64,000 nucleotides of DNA from Litsea cubeba (lineage: Eukaryota > Streptophyta > Magnoliopsida > Laurales > Lauraceae). Location of the stretch: positions 59,537,354 through 59,601,353 of the forward strand of contig CM022953.1 in assembly GCA_012931725.1 (NCBI GenBank), given 5' to 3'. Positions within the stretch are counted from its first letter, which is position 1, and each line of letters starts with the position of its first letter. The translations under genes were made by a program, and so were the position numbers. Positions 1 through 10,639 of the stretch are shown one piece after another. Under the pieces are notes generated by a model. That model was not told the origin of the DNA and did not search any database. It was given only the letters and a program-made list of their open reading frames with translations.

Positions 1-120
1 GGTCACAAGGTCAAAACCAAAACTGACCCCAACTTGCCACATACAGCTTGTTGGATCATAAGGTCAAAACCAAACCCGACCCCTTAACCTGCCATATACA
101 GCTTCTTAGGTCCCAAGGTC
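1..120 (+). repeat. Tandem repeat, about 55-bp unit, upstream of LTR
   Basis: Two units and part of a third begin near 1, 54 and 109. Each carries an aaggtcaaaaccaaa core followed by a ccatatacagctt-type tail. The same repeat, inverted, lies at 9161-9298. Its place just upstream of a polypurine stretch and an LTR-like start suggests the 3' untranslated part of a Gypsy-type element, where short tandem repeats are common. That role is inferred. Confidence 0.7.
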
Positions 121-2014
121 AAAGAAAAAAACCCAAATCCGCATCCCTGATGTCATTTTCCAAACTTTGCCTTGAGATGGTACATGATCCCTTTCACTAC
201 CATAAAATTCCTCTGGAAGCTCAAAAGACCACTCTACCAAAAGAAAGACTGCTCAAAGACTCTTGGTCAAGTCAAAGACTCTCCTTAAAGGTTCTCTTCG
301 AGGCACATCGATTAGAAAAGTTAAGCAACTTGTCGCTATACCTCGAGGGGGCATTTGTTGACACCAAAAATGTCAGTTTGCCTTTTCAACCTCAAGAAAG
401 CTACATGAAGCCGCAGCCTACCATAAATAGGCAATGCTACTTCCAAAAAATCAAATCTTGTCAGAATCAAACAAAAACTGTAAGATCCTTTAAGACAACC
501 AAGAGAGGAGTACACATGAAGTTTCGGGCCATTTCAAAATTATTTGGCCTAACTTCACTCCTCTAGCAGCTGAACAAGAGCTCCCGGCGGCGATAGTGTC
601 GAAGATAGTGTCGAAGACAATAAATCTTCGATCAGAACCTGTGGATTGTCTCAAAATACCTCCAAAAGGCTCCACGCCAAGTTTCAAGTTAAACCAACAA
701 CGTTTGACCCTACATCAACCCTCGAACAGCAGAATCAAGCTTTTTGGCGGTGAGAACACTGAGGCCATAAATCATCAGACAGAGTAATGGTTGGCTTCAA
801 AATGCTTACAAAGGGCCACACGTCAAGTTTCAGGTCATTTCATAACATTTGACCAGACTTTGACTCTCGGAAGCCAAATCAGGCCTCTCGGCGGCAAAGC
901 TCCCCGGGTGGTTTCCAAATCGGAGCTAATGGATCGTCTCAAAATGACTCCAATAGGCTCCTTGTCGAAATTCAAGTCAATCGGACATCGGATGACCACA
1001 CGGCTTCAAAACTCAAACAAAACCCTTTGGTTGGTCTTATTTATTGCTCAGGAGGGTTCACCTCAAATTTCAGGTCATTCCGACATTGTTTGACCCAGTT
1101 TTAGCTACGACAACAAATCGCAGCTCTACGCGACAAAGTCTTTAGCGTTCCGGAAAAATTGGAAACTTTGCACTCCAAAATGCAAGGATTCTTGTCAAGT
1201 TTTCTATAGGAAAATTAGGCCAATAAATGTACAAAAATATCAGGAAAACTACAAGAGGAAAAAGAATCGAAAGAAACCGGACGAAACGGCTGAAAATCGG
1301 CAACCGAAGGGGTAAAATCCTCATGGTCGCCGGCGACCATGGAAATCCGGGTCGCCGGATTTCCGCCGAAGGGCCGTTTTCCGACTCTCTTTCGCGTTTC
1401 GAGACTTCTGGCCCCTGTGGTTTTCCACAATTCTGACTTTCGAGGCTCTAAATCCGTAGATCTTCATTAACAACACGTGTCAATCTCCAAGAGTATCAAA
1501 TCATCATTGATCGCCAATCGATAAACAAAGAAAGTGCACTTTCTGTCCGATCGATCGAGAAATCGATATGACAGATAGCAGCGGCCCGCTGTTAGCAATC
1601 ATTGTCTAAAGTTACATGATCATCCGATGTCGATCAGCATGAAGATCCATCGATGATGGTCTCATGGAGAATTCCAAAAGACGCGGCACGGCCGGTGACT
1701 CTTCGACTGCTCAGGCGACCACTTAATGTTGTTAATTGACCCGTTTATGGCAACTTATTATGGTCATTAACTCATTATTTAGGATAGCTCAATCAGAATC
1801 AAGAAAAAAGGAGTTACAATTCAAAGATTCATGGCACTTAAAGCCATGAAACTCCTCCCATGATGGTGATTAAAGGCAAATAAAAGCCTTAACTCTCCAC
1901 TGGCCAATCAGAAGCCAAGAAAAAGGAGTTACAAAATAAAGAAATAAATCTTGTAACTCCTCCCATTATGTGGCCTTTAAAGCCCATAAACTCTCCTAAA
2001 TGGCTACCAAAGGC

Positions 2015-2026
2015 CTATAAATATTA
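2015..2026 (+). promoter_or_regulatory. TATA-like box in left-arm LTR
   Basis: The sequence ctataaatatta is preserved, inverted, in the other arm near 6051-6060 (tatttatagg). A TATA box this far into a long LTR would mark the U3/R boundary. Retention in both arms supports it. Confidence 0.5.
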
Positions 2027-2162
2027 GAGCATTCCAAAGAAATCCGGATCAGAAAAAAACCAGAGATCAGGCCCACAAAAAGTGATCTGAATCCCGAAAT
2101 CCAGAAAGAGAGAAAACTCTGCTGAAGTTCTACACCGACCACCGCTACAAGGTGGCAAAAGT

Positions 2163-2187
2163 TCCTTGGGGGCACCACCCCCAAGGA
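2163..2187. other. Perfect 10-bp stem hairpin in LTR
   Basis: TCCTTGGGGG, a CACCA loop and CCCCCAAGGA form a perfect inverted repeat about 140 bp downstream of the TATA-like box. In the inverted copy the same place has become a 23-base C run (5869-5891). It could form a stem-loop in the LTR transcript leader. Function is unknown. Confidence 0.7.
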
Positions 2188-2858
2188 CCTTTGCCTTCTC
2201 CTTCTGCTTCCAATGGCTTAGACGTGGTTTTTAAGCCCGTCTACTTAGCTTTTTATTGGACATAGGACCTCCTCTTGGTCCTTGTCCTCTAAAAATCTGA
2301 TGTTATAGCCAAGCCAAGTGAATCAAGAGCATCTTCTGTTCTCATCTGCATGGATGATGGCGAAGTCAACACATGGCTTGCGACCGTCATTCTGAACTAG
2401 TCCCCTACAATCTCCTGAGAAGTTAGATCCTCCTTTTCTTGCTTTTCATTATAGTTTGTATTTTACTAAAGTGACAAAAAAAAATCATAAGTCTTGTCTT
2501 TCACTATTGATAAGAATTATAAATCGGCTATAAAAGCCAAAAATCGACTATAAATGCTAAAAATCGCATTTCACTACAAAACAAATGAAATTGCCTTTCA
2601 CGGAATTTCAAAAACATGTTTCTTTTCTTAAATATATATGTGCAATGAAAACTTGAAAGAAGTTGATTTCCTTTTTTACTTGCGAAGGCCGATCTCCGGA
2701 TCACCACTTGCAATTCCAAGTAAAATAGAAAATCTGGCACACTCACCCAAAAAATGTTGATGCTCGCTTTTGCCCTCCGGGCGCGAAAGGATTGGACCAA
2801 ATGGACTCTCACGTCCGTCTACCTCGGTAGCGCCGATTGAAATCTATGTCCATCAACC

Positions 2859-2876
2859 TGGCACACCCAGTGGGAC
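2859..2876 (+). other. Possible primer binding site
   Basis: The sequence tggcacacccagtgggac follows the putative LTR end. TGGCA/G-CACCC-GTGGGAC-like strings occur at this place in plant Gypsy elements. The priming tRNA was not determined, and the inverted copy lacks it. Confidence 0.4.
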
Positions 2877-3083
2877 TCGTTCATTTGAGAACATGATGCT
2901 TAGAAATGGAATATTTGCATATCATATCTTTTGCTCTATGCTTATGCTTTCATTTCTTGATTCCTTGGCTCCTTTCTAGTTGGTGGGCTATGTTGGATTT
3001 CGCATCTAAAAATGAGAAAGGATCTTTTGGAAATTTCTAATTCTTTCTTTGAGTTTATTTCCATTCTTTATCTTTTAAAAAAA

Positions 3084-4083
3084 TTTAGATTTCTCGTTTT
3101 GGATTCAAAATTGAGAAACTTTGATCCCTTTTCTTTCAGGCACCGGTGCTCGCAGAAATGTTGAACCCATGTTTCGATTGGGGATTGGGCCATCATTTCT
3201 CTTCGATGAGTCTGTTAGGGATCTAAAAAAAATTAGGTTTCTCGATTTGGATTCAAAATTGAGAAACTTTGAACCTTTTCCTTTCGGGCACTGGCGCTGC
3301 AGAAATGTTATGCCCGTGTTTGGATCAGGGATTGGGCCATCGTTGCTCTTCGATGAGTCTGTTAGGGATTTAAAAAAAAAACAGATTTCTCTTTTTTTAT
3401 TCAAAATTGAGAAACTTTGATCCTTTTCCTTTCGGGCACTGGCGCTCGCAGAAATGCTGAGCCCGTGTTTGGATCGGGGATTGGGCCATCGTTTCTCTTC
3501 GATGAGTCTGTTGGGGATCTAAAAAAAGAAAGACAAAAGACCACTAAGGTTGAACCAATTGCGTTCTTTGACCACGATTGACACAAGAAAAGCCTTGTCC
3601 AGAGTGTGGAGACAGCTTGAGTGTTCTTGGCAAGGGTCCTCCAAATGGGTTCATTAAGTAATCCTACCCTTACCTAGGGGCTAATCTATCAATTGAGGTT
3701 TCATAAGACTAGATTAGGAGGCCTATGTGTACTCTTCCATCTTTAGAATTTTATTTTTAAAAAAATCTTCAAAAAAAATCAAAAAAAAAAACTTACGTCA
3801 TCTTCGGGTTCAGATTTGAGAAATTCTACTTCCTTCCCTTCTATACGCTGGTACTCGCAGAAATGTTGAGCCCGTATTTGGATTGGAATACCATTTTATC
3901 TCTTTGACAAATCCGATCTTAACCTTTCAAAAAAAAATTCTCATCATTTTGGATTCAGATTCAAGAAATTATGGTTCCTTCCCTTCTGTGCACTAGTGCT
4001 CGCAGAAATGTTGATCCCGTGTTCGGATTGAAATATCATTTTCTTTCTTTGATGAATCCAATCTTGACCTTTCAAAAAAAGAG
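3084..4083 (+). repeat. Leader tandem repeats, about 149-bp unit
   Basis: Three close units of about 149 bp start at 3084, 3233 and 3382. Each carries ttctc..ttggattcaaaattgagaaac, then a gcactggcgctcgcagaaatg-like core, then gggattgggccat. Two more diverged units follow at roughly 3791-3938 and 3939-4083. The span 3531-3790 between the two groups holds no recognisable gene. The array lies between the PBS-like site and the first ORF, so it is a repeated untranslated leader. ORFs on either strand here are by-products of the repeat. Confidence 0.8.
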
Positions 4084-4468
4084 AGTCCCATCTCATAGAT
4101 GCAATCTCCAACATTTGTGCCTAGCAATACTCGTACGCCCTTTCATGGTCTATTGTATTCGCGATCGGCACATTTGTAACTCCAACGTTATATTCGTCTT
4201 ACCTCGAGCAAGCCCTTTTTCTTAAATCGGATTTAGGTTTACAATTGCTTCTAGCAGTCACTGGAACGCTCATTCTGGGCTCACCATACTTGCGATCAGA
4301 ACAATTGTACCATCTATGGCTTTTTGCCTTCTTCTTGTCGCTTGGGTTAGTCCATGACCTTCAAGCAACTTGAAAAGACAAAACCATTGTTTTTCTCATT
4401 TATGATCATTATATTCTTGTGATTACTAATGGATGTGGTATTGTTTCAGAAATTTTTTGAAACTAACA

Positions 4469-4786
4469 ATGGCAGCTTCTCTAACCATAACTTCGACGAA
4501 ACAAGTACCAACTTATGTTTCAACAGAAGCAAAACGCGCGCTCTCAAAAATGCCCTGTCAGCTGCTGAAGCGTCACCTCTCTCAGCAACTATCTGAACTC
4601 CGGGTTGACCTCGACTCCCCGGAATATCATCTTTGGAATGCTGGGACCGTTCCCACTTCCCGAAGAAGAAAATGTGCCTACCAAAAAGCAGAAGATCGCC
4701 TCTCAATGTGTCACTACCATGACACCAAAGTGCGAGCGCCCAGAAGCTCGAAGCCCGCGGTACCCCCGCGAAGCCTCAACCAATAA
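4469..4786 (+). pseudogene. Unrecognised ORF in gag position
   Basis: A 105-residue frame begins with ATG at 4469, just after a tgtttcag-like string, and ends at 4786. It starts MAASLTITSTKQ and becomes rich in Lys, Arg, Ser and Pro towards the end. No zinc knuckle or other domain is visible. Its place after an LTR, PBS-like site and repeated leader suggests the start of a gag polyprotein that is truncated here. The sequence 4787-5196 shows no long frame and runs into the inverted right-arm LTR. I do not recognise a family. Confidence 0.35.
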
Positions 4787-5196
4787 ACAACCAGGTCTAT
4801 CCTAAGACCTGGACCCTAAAACCTTCACCAAAACAAAGAAGGTCCCAAGCATCCACAAAGCCAGCATACCTGGCCCCACTCAAGGAGAACCAGTTCTACC
4901 GTCTTGCCTAAATGGAAGAGGAAAGACCCGTCTCCCACTTGACAACCAAGTCAACCCTGCATGAGCCGGCTTGTTCCTACAGGCCCATAATCAAATCATG
5001 CATCACAAGGCCATTGCAAACACCTGCCAAGGCCTACAATCCTTCAATTTGACCCTTCATCTCTACAGGGACCGAACTTGAGAAGTTTAAAGCTTCGTAG
5101 CACAAGCAAAGGACCGGGTCTGGATCCTGTCCATGCCTAGCTACAAAGGAGACAAGCTCCGCTGCTAGCCCGAGGGAGCACATCGTTCATTGTCAT

Positions 5197-7814
5197 TGAT
5201 GGACCGTGCTTCTGCTTGGTGCTACCAAGGTCGGCGAACGTGGGAGTCTGTTTGATCCGACCCTTTCTTGCCCGGGGGGCAAAGGCGTGCATCAACATTT
5301 TTTTTATGAGTGGGTGTGCCAGATTTTCTATTTTACTTGGAATTGCAAGTGGTGATCCGGGGATCAACCTTCGCAAGTAAAAAGGAAATCAACTTCTTTC
5401 AAGTTTTCCATTGCACATATATTTAAGAAAAGAGACATTTTCTTGATTTGCCGTGAAAGGCGATTTTTTGGCATTTATAGCCGATTTTTGGCGTTTAAAG
5501 CCGATTTTGGCGTTTATATCCGATTTTACAATTCTTATCAATAATGAAAGAAAAGAGTTGTGATTTTTGTCTCTTTTGGAAAAATACGAACTACAATGAA
5601 AAGCAAGAAAACGAGGATCTAACTTCTCAGGAGATTGTGGGGGACTCGTTCAGATTGACGGTCGCAAGCCATTGTGGACTGCACCATCATCCATGCAGAT
5701 GAGAACAGAGGATGCTCTTGATTCGCTTGGCTTGGCTATAACCTCATATTTTTAGAGGATAAAGACCAAGTGGAGGTCCTATGTCCAATAAAAAACTAAG
5801 TAAACGGGTTGAAAAGCCACGTCTAAGCCATTGGAGGCAGAAGGAGAAGGCAAGGACCTTGGGGGGTACCCCCCCCCCCCCCCCCCCCCCCGAAGGGACT
5901 TTTGTCACCTTATAGTGGTGGCTGGTGCAGAACTTTTGCAGAGTTTTCTCTCTTTCTTTCTCTGGATTTTCTGTGGTTGGAAGCTGATCTGATTCTTATC
6001 TTTGGGAGTTGTTTGATTTTTTCGATCAGGATTTCTTTAGATTGCTCTCTTATTTATAGGCTCTTGGCAGCCATTTAGGAGAGTTTATGGGCTTTAATCG
6101 TCATTAAGCCGCATAATGGGAAGAGTTACAAGGTTTAATTCCTTTATTTCGTAACTCCTGGACCTTGGCTTCTGATTGGCCGGTGGAGATTGAGGGCATT
6201 TAATCACCTTTAATCACCATGATGGGAGGAGTTTCATAGTTTAAATACCATGAATCAATTGACTTGTAACTCCTAGATGCTTGCTTCTGATTGGGTCGTC
6301 CAAAGAAATGAATTAATGACTTCAATAAAACTAGCTAATTAATCGTATTAAGTGGTCGCCGAGCAGTTGAAGAGTCGCGGGCCGTGCCGTGTCTTTTGGG
6401 ATTCTTCTGGCGAAGATCATCGATGGATCTTCATGTAGATCGACACGGATGACCATGTAACTTCAGGCATTGATTGTCAACAGCGGGTCGGTGCCATTTG
6501 TCTTGTCGGTTTCTCGATCGATCGGGTAGAAAGTACACTTTTTTGGTTGACCGGTTGGCGATCACTGTTGAGTTTGATACTCTTGAAGACGGACCCGTGA
6601 TTTTGACGGCTGCCGAAGGATTTGGTACCTCAAAAGTATGAATTTTGGAAAATCTCAGGAGCTTAAAACTTTGAAACGCGAAAAACAACGGAAAGCAAAC
6701 CTGGCGATCTGAAGCTCCATGGTCACCGGCGACCATGCACAGGGTTGCCGGCGACCATGGGCCAGGGTCGCGGGCTGCGACCCTTGGAGGGATTTTCCCC
6801 CTTTTGGTCCCGTTTTGCGGCCGTTTCGAGGTCTTTTTCATTCTTTTTTTCTTCTGTATTTTTCTTGACATTTTTGTACATTTATCGGCCTGATTTCCCT
6901 GCAGAAAACTTGATGAGAATCCTTGCATTTTGGGGTGCATAGTTTCCAATTTCCCGGGAAAGTCAAAGACTTTGTCGCGTAGAGCTGCTGATTTTCCGTC
7001 AGAAGCTGAAACCGGGACAAACAATGTCGGAATGACCTGAAATTTGAGGTGAAGTCTCCTGAGCAATAAATAAGACCAACCAAAGGCTTTTATTTGATTT
7101 TTGAAGCCGTATGGGTCCTGTCGCCAGTAAACTTGATTTTGTCGCGAGGAAGATGTCGCAGCATGATGTGCGGTCAACCGATGTCTGATTGACTTGAAAT
7201 TTGATAGGGAACCTATTAGAGTCATTTTGAGATGATCCACAGGCTCTGTCTTGGAAACCATGGTCCTAGGGAGCTTCGCCATCGAGAGGCCTGATTTGGC
7301 TTCCGAGAGTCAAAGTATGGTCAAATGTTGTCGAAATGACCTGAAACTTGACGTGTAGCCCTTTATAAGCATCTTGAAGCCAGCCATGTGCTCTCTGTCT
7401 GATGCGTGATGGCCTCGGTGGTTTTCACCGCCAAGAGGCTTGATTTAACTGTTCGAGGGTTGATATAGGGTCAAACGTTGTCGGTTTGACTTGGAACTTG
7501 ACGTGGAGCCTTTCGGACGTATTTTGAGATCATCCACAGGCTCTGATCGAAGATTTGGTGTCTTCGATGCTGTCGCCGCTGGGAACTCCTGTTCAGCTAT
7601 CGGAGAAGCGAAGTTAGGCCAGATGATTTTGAAATGGCCCGAAACTTCTTGTGTACTCCTCTTTTGGTTGTCTTGAAGAATCTTGCAGTTTTTGTTTGAT
7701 TCCGACAAGATTTGATTTTTGGAAGTAGCATTGCCTATTTATGGCAGGCTGCGACTTCATGTAGTTCTCTTGATGTTGAAGAGGCAAAGTGACACATTTC
7801 TTTTTGTGTCAACA
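5197..7814 (-). repeat. Putative LTR (minus orientation) in right arm
   Basis: On the minus strand the unit starts TGTTGACAC at 7814, next to the gggggcatt purine tract, and ends near ccatca at 5197. It matches the left LTR (356-2854) with scattered substitutions and indels. It is about 120 bp longer, partly from homopolymer expansion. No PBS follows its inner end, unlike the left copy, so this side is truncated or rejoined at about 5197. Confidence 0.55.
5869..5891. repeat. Poly-C run of 23 bases
   Basis: A homopolymer replaces the hairpin loop and arm seen at 2163-2187 in the other copy. Its length may be affected by sequencing error. Confidence 0.8.
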
Positions 7815-7825
7815 AATGCCCCCTC

Positions 7826-8945
7826 TGTTAGATATCGCGATCACTGAGAGGGGGGGGGGTGAATCAGTGATTTCTAAAAACAGGTCCAAATTAACAACAA
7901 AAGCAAATCAAATCACACAAGGACACCAAATTTAACGTGGTTCACCGAAAGGCTACGTCCACGGTTCAAAGACTGTCCGAACACCAATCCGGAACAGATC
8001 TGAATCTATTTAGTCTCACCAACGACAAAGAGCACCAACCCTTAGTTTCAGATAGCACCAACTATCTAGGAAGCACCGACTCCCTTTACAATTTATCTGC
8101 ACCAACAGATATGATCACCAAACCCCAGACACCAAGCACCACTTGATGTTCTAACAGAACAAGAATAGAAACCTTTTTCTATAGACCTTCCCCTCTACAA
8201 TCTCTCTCTCAATCCCTTACAAATTGACAATTAAAGCATAAACAGAGAGACACTTATCTTATGGACGAAACATCATCTTCAAGAGCACATCCTCGTCCAC
8301 ACTTGCTGAAACTTCTGATAATACTGCACACAGCAACAGCACTCTCTTCTCTCCAAAACTCTCTCTCTTTTCTTCTCTTTTCTCTTCTCTTCTTCTGGTG
8401 TCTTTAAAAACGAACCAACATGCCTTTATATATAGGTTATGTTAACCCTTAATGTGTTCAAAATAGGCTACAATTGGTTTAGAAAGAGTCCCAAACGAAA
8501 TAGATAAGAATGCTGATTTTTCGTGCAAGACTTCTGTTTCTGCGCAACTCTGGTCCCCGTGCTCGGTCGACATCCTGGCTTGCTCGGTCGACATCATACA
8601 CAGTCTAGAAACAGACAACTATCGTGCTCGGTCGACATCCTGGGGTCCCGGTCGACCGACGACACACTGTGTCACGAAAATAACTGGGAGCAGTCTGAAA
8701 CTTTTTCTGCAGGTTTCTCTTGCTTCGGTCGACCGCATGGGGTGCCCGGTCGACCGCACACTCTGCTTCAGGAATTCCGAATTCCTGAAATGTTTCAACT
8801 ATTTTCTTTTAAGCTCTATCAACACCAGCCTATTATCATTGCTTGTGACAATGTGTTGACCATAATTCCAACTCAAAACAATACTTTGAGATATTAATTT
8901 CTTCAATTCTTCAAAGGACTTCTCAAGTCATCTCAAATTCCAACA
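7826..8945 (-). mobile_element. Solo LTR, Copia type
   Basis: The unit starts TGTTAGATATCGCGATC and ends CCAACA, and is flanked by the 5-bp TSD ccctc (7821-7825 and 8946-8950). Removing it restores the arm sequence seen at 341-356. The first few hundred bases match the LTRs of the minus-strand Copia element at 36892-44751; the rest diverges, including a ctctctttt tract and a GTCGAC-rich stretch. Length is 1,120 bp. It is a solo LTR left by LTR-LTR recombination, and it inserted after the inverted repeat was made or independently of it. Strand is assigned by analogy with the full element. Confidence 0.93.
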
Positions 8946-9298
8946 CCCTCGAGGTACAGCGACGAGTTACTTAACTGTTGTAGTCGATGTGCCTTGAAGA
9001 GATTTTTGAAGGAGAGCTTATGACTGGACCAAGAGTCTTTGAGCAGTCTTTCGTTTGGTATTGTAGCCTTTTGAGCTTCCAGGGGAATTTTATGGTAGTG
9101 AAAGGAATCACGTACCATCTCGAGGCAAAGTTTTGAAGGTGACATCAGGGATGTGGATTTGGTTTTGACCTTATGACCTAACAAGCTGTATGTGGCAGGT
9201 TAGGAGGTCGAGTTTGGTTTTGACCGTGTGACCCAACACGCCGCATGTGGAATGTTGGGGGGTCGATTTGGTTTTGATCTTGTGACCTAACAAGCTGA

Positions 9299-9398
9299 NN
9301 NNNNNNNNNNNNNNNNNNNNNNNNNNNNNNNNNNNNNNNNNNNNNNNNNNNNNNNNNNNNNNNNNNNNNNNNNNNNNNNNNNNNNNNNNNNNNNNNNN
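9299..9398. other. Assembly gap (100 N)
   Basis: Exactly 100 N separate the right arm of the inverted repeat from the Athila-type fragment. The round number suggests a placeholder of unknown true size. Adjacency across it is not proven. Confidence 0.97.
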
Positions 9399-10600
9399 AA
9401 TCTGGAATAACAGTGGTTCAAAATGAGGGCAATGAATTGGTACCCACTCGAATACAGACTGGATGGAGGGTATACATTGATTATAGGAAGTTGAATTCAG
9501 TCACTCGGAAAGATCATTTTCCCCTCGCATTCATGGATCAGATGCTCGAAAGGCTAGCCGGTCATGCATATTATTGTTTTTTGATGGTTATTCTGGTTAC
9601 AATCAAATTCCAATGCACCTGAGGACCAGGAAAAAACCACCTTCACCTGTCCATTTGGCACTTTTGCTTACAGACGCATGCCCTTTGGGCTATGCAATGC
9701 ACCAGCCACTTTTCAAAGATGTATGTTGAGCATATTTTCTAACATGATAGAAAGATTCATTGAGGTTTTCATGGATGATTTTCAGTCTTTGGCAATTCTT
9801 TTGAGGAGTGTTTACATCATTTGTCCCTTGTGCTTGAAAGATGCAAAGAAAAGAATCTCGTCTTAAATTGGGAGAAATGTCATTTTATGGCCAAAAGGGG
9901 CATAGTTCTGGGACACATTATTTCTGATAATGGAATTGAGGTGGACAAAGCAAAAATTGATTTGATCTCCAAATTGCCACCACCAAAATCAGTTACGTAG
10001 ATTCGATCATCCTGGGCCATGCTGGTTTTTTTTCGTAGATTTATCAAGGATTTCAGTAAAATTGCTAAACCTTATGCCAATTGCTAACAAAAGAGGCCCC
10101 CGTTTGAATTTGATTAGAATTGTCTAAATGCCTTTGAGAGACTGAAACAGAACTAACTTCAGCCCTATAATTCAACCACCGGACTGGACCATTCATTTGA
10201 AGCTAATGTGTGATACATCCGATACTGCTATTGGAGCTGTTTTTGGGTCAACGGGTTGGGAAGCTACCTCATGTGATTTACTATGCAAGTAGGACCCTCA
10301 ATGACGCACAGCTAAATTACACAACCACTGAAAAAGATTACTCGCTGTGATTTTTGCCTTGGAGAATTCCGGTCCTACTATTAGGATCCAAAGTCATCAT
10401 CTACACGGACCATGCAGCTTTGATGATACCTTCTGTCCAAAAAAGATGCAAAAGCCCGATTGATCCGGTGGATCCTTCTGCTACAAGAGTTTGATTTGGA
10501 GATAAGAGATAAGAAAGGATGTGAGAATGTTGTAGCAGACCATCTTTCGAGGTTACCCTTAGCGCCATCAGATGAGGTCCCACTGCATAAAAATTTTTCT
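9399..10600 (+). pseudogene. Athila-type Gypsy reverse transcriptase and RNase H remnant
   Basis: The product would copy element RNA into DNA in a virus-like particle. Visible motifs are WRVYIDYRKLN near 9456, MPFGLCNAPATFQRCML at 9678, FMDD around 9768-9779, GHIISDNGIEVDKAKIDLI near 9910-9965, and an RNase H tail with KKDAKARLIRWILLLQEFDL and VADHLSRL near 10440-10555. The wording is characteristic of the Athila lineage. The frame breaks several times: after VILVTIKF at about 9615, after FMDDF, and across 10000-10400. The 5' part, including gag and protease, lies beyond the N gap. Confidence 0.85.
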
Positions 10601-10639
10601 GATTAACAATTGCTCAGTATTTCCCAAATCCCCTGGTTT

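Larger units (their letters stand above)
1..2833 (+). repeat. Left arm of large imperfect inverted repeat
   Basis: Read on the plus strand, this arm matches the reverse complement of 5219-9298, apart from one later insertion in that arm. Matching blocks run from the approximately 55-bp repeats at the outer end to the inner sequence around ggtagcgcc at 2827-2835. By eye the arms are roughly 85-90% identical with small indels, so the duplication is not recent. The arm starts at or before base 1, so its outer limit is not seen. It contains the 3' end of a retroelement internal region (1-355), then an LTR-like unit. Confidence 0.85.
356..2854 (+). repeat. Putative LTR (plus orientation) in left arm
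   Basis: The unit begins TGTTGACACC at 356, directly after the purine-rich cctcgagggggcatt (polypurine-tract-like), and probably ends ...ccatca at 2854. A PBS-like tggcacaccc follows four bases later. Length is about 2.5 kb. A TATA-like ctataaatatta lies at 2015-2026. The matching unit in inverted orientation is 5197-7814. The left boundary is well supported by the TG start, the purine tract and its partner. The right boundary is less certain because the two copies diverge there. Confidence 0.6.
5219..9298 (-). repeat. Right arm of large inverted repeat
   Basis: This is the reverse complement counterpart of 1-2833, reading from 9298 (55-bp repeats) inward to 5219 (ggtgctaccaagg). It is interrupted by a Copia-type solo LTR at 7826-8945. 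Without that insertion the arm is about 2.95 kb. It ends at the N gap, so the outer continuation is unknown. Long minus-strand frames, such as 6431-7282, run through LTR sequence and have no protein features. Confidence 0.85.

Noticed and set aside
6431..7282. 283-residue minus-strand frame in the right arm
   Set aside because: It lies within the inverted LTR. The matching left-arm sequence is broken in all frames, so it is a chance open stretch.
8523..8897. 124-residue frame in the Copia-type solo LTR
   Set aside because: It is dominated by translation of repeated ggtcgac words. The full-length relative (Copia A) has no equivalent frame.
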